This document shows positions 15,840 through 21,651 of a DNA stretch of 22,676 bases, in pieces; position 1 is the first letter of the stretch, and every line of letters starts with the position of its first letter. The translations under genes and the position numbers were made by a program. The notes beneath the pieces were generated by a model. The model had not been told where the DNA came from. It worked only from the letters and a program-made list of their open reading frames with translations, and did not search any database. The stretch spans positions 720 to 23,395 of the forward strand of contig DAHO01000044.1 in assembly GCA_002498455.1 (NCBI GenBank), in the 5' to 3' direction. Origin of the DNA: Euryarchaeota archaeon UBA602 (lineage in GTDB: Archaea; Thermoplasmatota; Poseidoniia; Poseidoniales; Thalassarchaeaceae).

Positions 15840-16670
15840 ATGGACGCGCAGGCCCAAATCCTGCTCGCTGCATTTCTAGCGGGTTTGGTGGCCATTGCCG
15901 TCACGGTTGCGATTGAGAAATTCGGTGGAGTGATTGGTGGAATCCTTGGAACCATCCCCACTACCATTGTCCCTGCAGCCGCCTTCATGTGGCTGGCTGA
16001 ACCGGAATCAGATGCATTTGATTCTGCGATGGGAATGGTCCCAGTAGGCATGTTGTTGAATGCCATTTTTCTATGGTTGTGGCGCGTGGTTCCTCCACGT
16101 ATCCCTTCGTGGAGTTTTGGCAAACGGTTGGCAGTGATCACGATCATTAATCTCAGTGTGTGGTTTGCAGGTGCCGCCCTATCTGTAACACTGTTTTCAG
16201 AACAGGCATCGATGACCATAGGTTTGGCTGCTCTCATTTTCGGTATCCTTCTCGGTTTGCGGATTAGCCTTGAACACAAGCCTGCACCGCGAGGGAAAAA
16301 TCGCGTAGGTCCTTTCACGCTTGCTTGCCGAGGCATTGCGGCGGCCACAGCCATCGGATTGGCGGTCTGGCTCTCTCAACTCGGTTCCCCGCTGCTGGCC
16401 GGAATGGCATCTGTATTCCCGGCAATTTTCTTGACGAGTATGGTTGCACTTTGGATTGCACAGGGCGAGGAGGTTCCAAGTGGGGCGGTTGGACCGATGA
16501 TGCTTGGTGCCATGTCAGTGAGTTTTTACGCATTATTGGCCACCTTTACACTACCTGAATATGGCGTGGTATTCGGGTCATTCATCACTTGGTTTGCTTC
16601 CATTGGATTTGTTTCAGTTCCTGCAGCCCTCTGGTTGAGATTCAATGGCAACCGTCGGGTTGAAGCATGA
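15840..16670 (+). CDS. Multi-pass membrane protein of unrecognised family, probable internal duplication
   Basis: The product is 276 aa with about eight hydrophobic segments. The N-terminal half carries GGVIGGILGTIPTTIVPAAA (29-48) followed by FMWLAEPE. The C-terminal half carries a similar stretch (about 181-208), GSPLLAGMASVFPAIFLTSM then VALWIAQGEE, which suggests two related halves of three or four helices. The central loop is basic (RISLEHKPAPRGKNRV). The conserved mid-helix Pro and Gly/Thr residues look like a transport or channel fold, but I cannot name the family. It lies 15 bp after the subtilase gene. Its TGA stop lies 2 bp before a GC-rich hairpin that leads into the lipoprotein subtilase gene. 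A weak purine-rich AAGGGA precedes the ATG. Confidence 0.75.
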   Translation: MDAQAQILLAAFLAGLVAIAVTVAIEKFGGVIGGILGTIPTTIVPAAAFMWLAEPESDAFDSAMGMVPVGMLLNAIFLWLWRVVPPRIPSWSFGKRLAVITIINLSVWFAGAALSVTLFSEQASMTIGLAALIFGILLGLRISLEHKPAPRGKNRVGPFTLACRGIAAATAIGLAVWLSQLGSPLLAGMASVFPAIFLTSMVALWIAQGEEVPSGAVGPMMLGAMSVSFYALLATFTLPEYGVVFGSFITWFASIGFVSVPAALWLRFNGNRRVEA

Positions 16671-16672
16671 GG

Positions 16673-16692
16673 CCCGGCCCCGAAGGGCCGGG
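16673..16692 (+). repeat. GC-rich 8-bp hairpin, copy 1, 7 nt before a lipoprotein ATG
   Basis: CCCGGCCC and GGGCCGGG flank the loop CGAA. It ends exactly 7 nt before the ATG at 16700 and begins 2 nt after the upstream stop. It is near-identical to the hairpin at 18739-18758, and similarity continues upstream over GGxTTGAAGC. No T-run follows, so it is not a typical intrinsic terminator. No GGTGA site is present between the hairpin and the start. Confidence 0.75.
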
Positions 16693-16699
16693 GAAGACG

Positions 16700-17923
16700 A
16701 TGTCGAGTAGGACAATTCCTGGATTCTTGGTGCTACTTCTCATCTGTTCAAGCTTCGCAGGCTGTCTTTGGCCAGAGGTTCCTGAAGCCCCTGAAGTCGG
16801 ACTTGAAGTGGAGTCATTCGGAGCCTACTCGGTGGTCGCTCCGATTGACACTGGAATCAACGTCTACCACGATCGCTTCGTCCTCAACGAAACGCTACCG
16901 GATTGGTTGTTGGATGGGCTCGGAGTAACGATGTGGTGTAACCTCACACAGAATGGAACTTGGCAGGAACGATACGAGGCAGATGCACCGACTTGTTGGG
17001 ACCTCATCACAGCCAGTGATATCGTCTACTTCCCAGGCACTCGCATCATCGGAACTACTCCGGATGATGGTACAGACATCCCCATTTTGGACGACCCTTC
17101 GGATGGGCACGGGACTGCGGTGACGGGTGCAGTACTGGATGCCAACCCCGATGCCATCATTTTCTTCGTAGAAGGATTCAGCGATGCAGCGGTATTGGCT
17201 GCAGCAAATCAACCACTTGTCGATATTGTCACCACATCATTCGGACCGATTGGGAGTGTACCTGTTCCAGGGATAGAGGATGCGACTCGCGTTGCTGTGG
17301 TTGAACACAACAAGGTCCACACTGGAGCGGCCGACAACACGCCTTCTCCAGCCGTTCAGGATTCCACTGCAGGTCCTCCATGGTCGATTGGAATTTCAGG
17401 ATACGCTGAAGAAGATGATGATCAAAAGGAAACCATGAGTGGTTCCTATCCAGATATTGCTGCGGATTGGACACAAGTGTTGCCCAATCACGACGATACG
17501 GATGGGTATCATCAAACCTCAGGCACATCATTTGCAACCCCTCGAACGGCTGGTATTCTCAGTCTGGTTTTGACCCAGTTGCGAGAGCTTTCGGGAGACA
17601 TGGGGTCCGGTGCTTCTGAGGAACGTGGCGGGCAGTTGGTCAACGGCACAAACCTGTCCATCACCAACAGCATTCTCAGGGATGCACTCAACCTGTCGGC
17701 TTGGTATCCGAGTTCATCCACATGGGATCCAACCTCAGGTACCATGCCCATCTCACCGGTTGCACCTTGCACTCAGGTCGGATGGGGCGTTGTCAACATG
17801 TCCAATGTTGAACCCTTATTCGAACACCTTGCTGGGATCGAAAATATGCCAAGTCGACCTGCGGATGTGGTCGCCTGTATGGAAACCAATCAGGCCATTC
17901 GCGAAGCCTATTGGGGCGAGTGA
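16700..17923 (+). CDS. Subtilisin-like (S8) lipoprotein protease
   Basis: The product is 407 aa from the ATG at 16700. The signal peptide MSSRTIPGFLVLLLICSSFAGC ends in a lipobox (FAGC), with C22 as the lipidation site. Triad motifs are D50 in VVAPIDTGIN, H137 in SDGHGTAVTG and S277 in SGTSFATPRTAG. The usual AAGN oxyanion block is replaced by GAADN (N213), and spacing is compressed, so this is a divergent subtilase that is probably still active. There is no propeptide between the lipid anchor and the catalytic core. A farther ATG at 16667 overlaps the previous stop, but it would put 11 residues encoded by the hairpin before the signal peptide. Together with the anchored subtilase upstream it suggests surface proteolysis. 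Confidence 0.88.
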   Translation: MSSRTIPGFLVLLLICSSFAGCLWPEVPEAPEVGLEVESFGAYSVVAPIDTGINVYHDRFVLNETLPDWLLDGLGVTMWCNLTQNGTWQERYEADAPTCWDLITASDIVYFPGTRIIGTTPDDGTDIPILDDPSDGHGTAVTGAVLDANPDAIIFFVEGFSDAAVLAAANQPLVDIVTTSFGPIGSVPVPGIEDATRVAVVEHNKVHTGAADNTPSPAVQDSTAGPPWSIGISGYAEEDDDQKETMSGSYPDIAADWTQVLPNHDDTDGYHQTSGTSFATPRTAGILSLVLTQLRELSGDMGSGASEERGGQLVNGTNLSITNSILRDALNLSAWYPSSSTWDPTSGTMPISPVAPCTQVGWGVVNMSNVEPLFEHLAGIENMPSRPADVVACMETNQAIREAYWGE

Positions 17924-17945
17924 ATTAGTTCGGTGGAATGCAATT

Positions 17946-18677
17946 ATGGGCTTCGATTCGAATGATTTCCATTCATTTGTATCTTCAAGACGTTCGACAA
18001 GAGATTTCCTGCCCACTCCCGTTCCTGATGAAATCATTGAACAAATTATTGCGGACGGGCTCACATCTCCGAGTTGGAGCAACACCCGGCCCATTCGAGT
18101 GGCCGTGGCCAAAGGCGATGTTCGTGATCGCCTTTCGAAAGAATTTCTTTCTAGATGGGAGGCGATTAAAGGAGCCCGAAGTGGTCTTTTTGGAAAGATC
18201 AAAGCGGTACTAAAACGAAAAGGTCTACCAACGAGTAATTGGATTGTAACGAGGCCTTACCACAAAGATTTGATCGAGAGGTCGAAAAGTCAAGGCAAAG
18301 AATTTTTTTCATTTATCGGGGTCGACAGAGATGACAAGGAAGCCCGTGATCAATCTTGGGCCCGAAATTATGAATTCTTTGGAGCACCGGTAGAACTGTT
18401 TATTTTCACACACAAATCATTGCGTAAATATTCGGCATCAGACGCAGGATTATTCATGCAAAATCTGATTCTTTCTGCACATTCCAAAGGATTGGGGACG
18501 TGCCCTCAAGGCGCAGTTGCAATTTGGGAAGATGCTGTCCGCAAGGAATTTGACATCAGCAAAAACTACTCGTTACTTTGTGGAATTTGTCTCGGTTATC
18601 CGAGTGATGAAAAGATCAATTCATTCAATGCAAATCGTCCAAATCCATCAGAGATAATTTTACCAGAAAAAAACTGA
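17946..18677 (+). CDS. Nitroreductase-family flavoenzyme
   Basis: The product is 243 aa. It has the FMN-binding start SRRSTRDF (about 14-21), SPSWSNTRPIRV (41-52) corresponding to the family's APSxxNxQPW segment, the ARNYEFFGAPVELFIF block (139-154) and GLGTCPQGA (182-190). Family members are cytoplasmic FMN-dependent NAD(P)H oxidoreductases acting on quinones, nitro compounds or related acceptors; the substrate here is unknown. There is no signal peptide, unlike the flanking lipoproteins. The ATG at 17946 is chosen because the frame upstream overlaps the subtilase gene. The DNA is clearly AT-richer than its neighbours (22 G+C in 18361-18420 and 20 in 18601-18660, against 32 in 17821-17880), so it may have been acquired by transfer. 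Confidence 0.9.
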   Translation: MGFDSNDFHSFVSSRRSTRDFLPTPVPDEIIEQIIADGLTSPSWSNTRPIRVAVAKGDVRDRLSKEFLSRWEAIKGARSGLFGKIKAVLKRKGLPTSNWIVTRPYHKDLIERSKSQGKEFFSFIGVDRDDKEARDQSWARNYEFFGAPVELFIFTHKSLRKYSASDAGLFMQNLILSAHSKGLGTCPQGAVAIWEDAVRKEFDISKNYSLLCGICLGYPSDEKINSFNANRPNPSEIILPEKN

Positions 18678-18703
18678 ATTCTCAGTAAAATGCTGATTTT
18701 TCA

Positions 18704-18727
18704 GGTTTTTTTCAAAACCGTTGGTTT
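18704..18727 (+). terminator. T-run with two mutually exclusive hairpins after the nitroreductase gene
   Basis: GGTTTT (18704-18709) can pair with AAAACC (18714-18719). AAACC (18715-18719) can instead pair with GGTTT (18723-18727). The run of seven T (18706-18712) suits archaeal oligo-T termination. The 88-bp gap also holds TCAG/CTGA repeats just after the stop. It may end the upstream transcript or act in the leader of the next gene. Confidence 0.4.
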
Positions 18728-18738
18728 GAAGCGTAGGT

Positions 18739-18758
18739 CCCGGCCCCGTAGGGCCGGG
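18739..18758 (+). repeat. GC-rich 8-bp hairpin, copy 2, 7 nt before a lipoprotein ATG
   Basis: It has the same arms as the 16673 copy (CCCGGCCC and GGGCCGGG), with loop CGTA. It again ends exactly 7 nt before the ATG (18766). The shared block extends upstream over TTGAAGC. The genes downstream of the two copies are unrelated apart from their lipoprotein signal, so the repeat is not part of a gene duplication. Confidence 0.75.
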
Positions 18759-18765
18759 GGATTGA

Positions 18766-20229
18766 ATGCAACAGGCCAAGTTCGCCATCGCTCTTGCCGT
18801 GCTGATGATCTGCACATCCCTGTCTGGTTGTTTGGGTTCTGAAGAAGAGGTCGTGACCGAAGAATCCTCTCCATTCGAATTCGACCGCCCGATTTCAAAC
18901 ACCACTTGGTACCACTACAGTGGAGGTATTGATGCGCTGGATGAGACGGCAGTACTTGCAGCCAACATCACTGCAAATCTGACTGGTGACAATACGCCTT
19001 TCTGGTCTTCAGCATCATACTACGGAATTGGTCTCAGTACCTTTGAGCCGACCATGGGCATCACTTCGGATGACAATTTGTACATGACCAGTTGGGGCAA
19101 TGGTGCTGCGGGTTCAACCGCGATTGTACAGTGCACAGGTTTGATTGAAATGACCAACTTGTCCGATTATTCTTGCAATGATGTGTATGATGCCATCGTC
19201 CCTGTACCCAACAGCAATGATCCCTATGTCTATGTCGACAAGTGGACGGATCGAATCATGAAGTTCGACATGCATGCTTTGCTTGGGATGACAGTCGAGT
19301 GGTCAGACAATGAAGGGGCCTCCTGGTCACCACCCACGGTGGCTACCGACATTCGTTCAGTCCAGGACCACCAGACGATTACTTCGGCCCCTTACCCTGC
19401 TGCTCTCCATCCCACGACCTGGGTTTTCTGCATCAATGGGAATGCACCTCATCCACTATGTTCTTCCAGTTTTGATGGTGGAAACACTTGGACTCCAGAA
19501 GTCTCAGGGGCACCCGTAGATTGTCAAAGTGGGGGTCTAACTGCACATCTAGAAGGTGGGCCTAATGGCAACTTCTACCGTGGGAATGCGGGATGTAACG
19601 GCCAAGGATATGCGATTTATCGTAGCACAAATGGTGGCTTGACCTGGACTGAACACACACTGCCAACCGATGAATCGGGAACAGCAGATACTTGGAACGC
19701 TGAAGAAGCTCAAGTTGCTGTGGACGATGATGATAACGTACATGCTATGTGGATGGGTTCTGACAACATGCCGTACTATGCTTACTCTCTGGATGAAGGA
19801 AATACCTGGAGTGATGCGATGATGATTGCACCTCCGACCGAATTGGTGGGTACAGGATTCCCTGTTGTGACTGCTGGTGCTGGAGGAAAAGTCGCGTTTG
19901 GATATGTAGGGGATTCCGGTGGTGACACTTGGAATGCCTACCTTACGGTGGTGACCGATGCGTTTGGAGACGCTCCTTTGTTCACCACAGTTCAGATCAA
20001 TGCGCCCGATGACCCCATTGATCTTGAAGAAGGATGTGGCTACAATCGATGCGGTGGTTTGGGTGATTTCTTGGACATGTCAGTAGATCAATATGGTCGG
20101 CCGTGGTTCTCACTTTCACACAATCTGCAAGACATTGGCATTTTTGCAACCCTTACAGAGGGTCCCGTATTGCGAGGCAACACCGGGCCGTTGAAAGTGA
20201 TGCCCGCGGGTGGGCCCGAGACCCTATGA
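18766..20229 (+). CDS. Asp-box (BNR/sialidase-like) beta-propeller lipoprotein
   Basis: The product is 487 aa. Signal peptide MQQAKFAIALAVLMICTSLSGC has a lipobox (LSGC, C22), followed by an acidic linker. Four Asp-boxes (SxDxGxTW type) are at SDNEGASW (180-187), SFDGGNTW (235-242), STNGGLTW (287-294) and SLDEGNTW (341-348). Their roughly 53-residue spacing is typical of one propeller blade each. A cysteine-containing segment GCGYNRCGG lies near the end. Asp-box propellers include sialidases and other glycosidases as well as non-enzymatic binding proteins. I cannot assign the sialidase arginine triad, so the role is open. The stop is 9 bp before the GTG of the HD-domain gene. Confidence 0.85.
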   Translation: MQQAKFAIALAVLMICTSLSGCLGSEEEVVTEESSPFEFDRPISNTTWYHYSGGIDALDETAVLAANITANLTGDNTPFWSSASYYGIGLSTFEPTMGITSDDNLYMTSWGNGAAGSTAIVQCTGLIEMTNLSDYSCNDVYDAIVPVPNSNDPYVYVDKWTDRIMKFDMHALLGMTVEWSDNEGASWSPPTVATDIRSVQDHQTITSAPYPAALHPTTWVFCINGNAPHPLCSSSFDGGNTWTPEVSGAPVDCQSGGLTAHLEGGPNGNFYRGNAGCNGQGYAIYRSTNGGLTWTEHTLPTDESGTADTWNAEEAQVAVDDDDNVHAMWMGSDNMPYYAYSLDEGNTWSDAMMIAPPTELVGTGFPVVTAGAGGKVAFGYVGDSGGDTWNAYLTVVTDAFGDAPLFTTVQINAPDDPIDLEEGCGYNRCGGLGDFLDMSVDQYGRPWFSLSHNLQDIGIFATLTEGPVLRGNTGPLKVMPAGGPETL

Positions 20230-20235
20230 GGTGAG
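20230..20235 (+). promoter_or_regulatory. Ribosome-binding site supporting a GTG start
   Basis: GGTGAG lies 3 nt before the GTG at 20239, immediately after the lipoprotein TGA stop. It supports the GTG as the HD-domain gene start and suggests coupling to the gene before it. Confidence 0.6.
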
Positions 20236-20238
20236 ACA

Positions 20239-21495
20239 GTGACAGGACATGATCGAGTGGTTCGAGACAATGTACATCGAGACATTGTTCTTGATGATGA
20301 CATTAGTCGTCTGGTCGATACTCGCACCTTTCAACGGCTTCGCGATGTCAAACAATTGGCCACCTGTCACTATGTGTTCCCCACTGCTACACACACACGA
20401 TTTGTTCACAGCCTAGGCGCTCAGCATCTCGCTGGAATTTTGCTCAAGCATTTGGAGACGGTCAACCCCGGGCGCATTTCACCTGAAGATGCGCGATTGG
20501 TTCGCTTTGCCGCTCTCTTGCACGATATCGGTCACCCACCGTTCAGTCATGCGTTAGAGAGTGACAAGGTCTTCGCAACCTACCATCATCACGAAACTTG
20601 GGGTCGGAAAATTTTGGAGGACCCTGACAATGATTTGCGCCAGGTCTTGCTTGAACTGATTGGCGAAGATGGATTGTCTCGCCTGTTCTCTATTCTTGAT
20701 GGGACTTGTGAACCGCCGGTTTTGCATGACATTGTGAGCAGCCAACTGGACGTTGATCGTCTCGATTATTTGATGCGTGATCAAGTCAATACGGGTGCAA
20801 AAATCGGAACCTTCGATGTGTACCGAATTTTCCGCTCTCTTCGAATCGGTGATGACGGCCATCTGACGGTTTCTCGAGGGGGTGTTTCTGAAGTTGAGTC
20901 CTACTTGTTGATGCGGTATCACATGTATCATAACGTGTACTTTCACAAACTGAACATGCTCACGACGTCCTATGTCATTCGCGCACTTGTGCGTGCACGA
21001 GAGTTGGTCGAAGAAGGAAAGTTGACGGTCAGTGTCCGAATGAATCGAATGCTGATGGATGACAATTTATCGGTCAAGGATTACCTTGCCCTGACGGATA
21101 GTCTGATTCAGGCGGAGTTGTCTGCCTTTGTCACACACGATGACCCCATTCTCTCAAAGTGGGCAGGGCTTCTCGCCCGTCGGGCGAACATGCACAAGCG
21201 TGTTCGTGTACGAGATTTGACAGAACTCGCTTATTGGGATGCGAAATCTCGAATTGAAGACATCCTTGCCAAGGCTGGACATGACCCACTTCTCGACATG
21301 ATTACCGCACGCGTTCACAAGGAGGGTTACCGTCCCTATGCGGGCGGAATCATGGTTGAAGGTGGATTGGACATTAGTGATGTCAGCCCGATTGTAGCCA
21401 GCATCAAGCGACTTGATGACATCATGTTGTTCGTCCCAGCTGACTGTCGCGAAGCCGTCGAAGACGTCATCCAAGAAGCGATAGCGGGTGAGTGA
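20239..21495 (+). CDS. HD-domain metal-dependent phosphohydrolase (COG1078, SAMHD1/dGTPase-like)
   Basis: The product is 418 aa, starting at a GTG. The N-terminus VVRDNVHRDIVLDD and FQRLRDVKQLATCHYVFPTA match the dNTPase/SAMHD1-like COG1078 family. Metal ligands are H57 in THTRFVHSLG, H95-D96 in ALLHDIGHPPFSH, and an aspartate in the LDVDRLDYLMRD block (170-181). All are present, so it is probably an active cytoplasmic phosphohydrolase. Relatives hydrolyse dNTPs to deoxynucleosides and triphosphate, but many COG1078 members have no known substrate. There is no signal peptide or membrane segment. It is the last protein gene before the tRNA. Confidence 0.9.
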   Translation: MTGHDRVVRDNVHRDIVLDDDISRLVDTRTFQRLRDVKQLATCHYVFPTATHTRFVHSLGAQHLAGILLKHLETVNPGRISPEDARLVRFAALLHDIGHPPFSHALESDKVFATYHHHETWGRKILEDPDNDLRQVLLELIGEDGLSRLFSILDGTCEPPVLHDIVSSQLDVDRLDYLMRDQVNTGAKIGTFDVYRIFRSLRIGDDGHLTVSRGGVSEVESYLLMRYHMYHNVYFHKLNMLTTSYVIRALVRARELVEEGKLTVSVRMNRMLMDDNLSVKDYLALTDSLIQAELSAFVTHDDPILSKWAGLLARRANMHKRVRVRDLTELAYWDAKSRIEDILAKAGHDPLLDMITARVHKEGYRPYAGGIMVEGGLDISDVSPIVASIKRLDDIMLFVPADCREAVEDVIQEAIAGE

Positions 21496-21529
21496 AGGCT
21501 CAAGTGCCTCGACCCCTGCGCATCTTCAA

Positions 21530-21607
21530 GGACCCCTAGCTTAGTCTGGTTAGAGCGCCGAGCTCATAACTCGGTGGTCACTGGTTCAAATCCGGTGGGG
21601 TCCACCA
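21530..21607 (+). tRNA. tRNA with CAU anticodon (elongator Met, or Ile2)
   Basis: The full cloverleaf can be drawn. The acceptor is GGACCCC/GGGGTCC, the D arm GCTT...AGAGC contains GG at 18-19, and the anticodon stem CCGAG/CTCGG has loop CTCATAA (CAT at 21565-21567). The T arm is ACTGG/CCGGT with loop TTCAAAT. Discriminator A and an encoded CCA end it at 21607. The G1-C72 pair and the absence of three G:C pairs next to the anticodon loop argue against the initiator. Elongator Met and the Ile2 species (modified C34) cannot be separated by eye. No intron is seen. Confidence 0.95.
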
Positions 21608-21651
21608 AATTGAAGCGAACCCTCTTGAATAAAGCCCGGTCACCGAGGTTC

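Noticed and set aside
16667..16699. Start of the lipoprotein subtilase at the ATG at 16667
   Set aside because: The 11 added residues are encoded by the hairpin and would displace the lipoprotein signal; the ATG at 16700 begins it properly.
17610..17945. Longer nitroreductase reading frame starting inside the subtilase gene
   Set aside because: It overlaps a well-supported gene in another frame and gives a 112-residue extension with no family match.
20201..20222. GC-rich inverted repeat (GCCC/GGGC, CCCGCGGG) before the HD-domain gene
   Set aside because: It lies inside the end of the lipoprotein coding sequence with only a 4-bp stem, and the HD gene has its own GGTGAG site. I do not count it with the leader hairpins.
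21635..21648. Inverted repeat before the last exported-protein gene
   Set aside because: The stem needs a bulged A and the perfect part is 3 bp, so it is too weak to list with the others.
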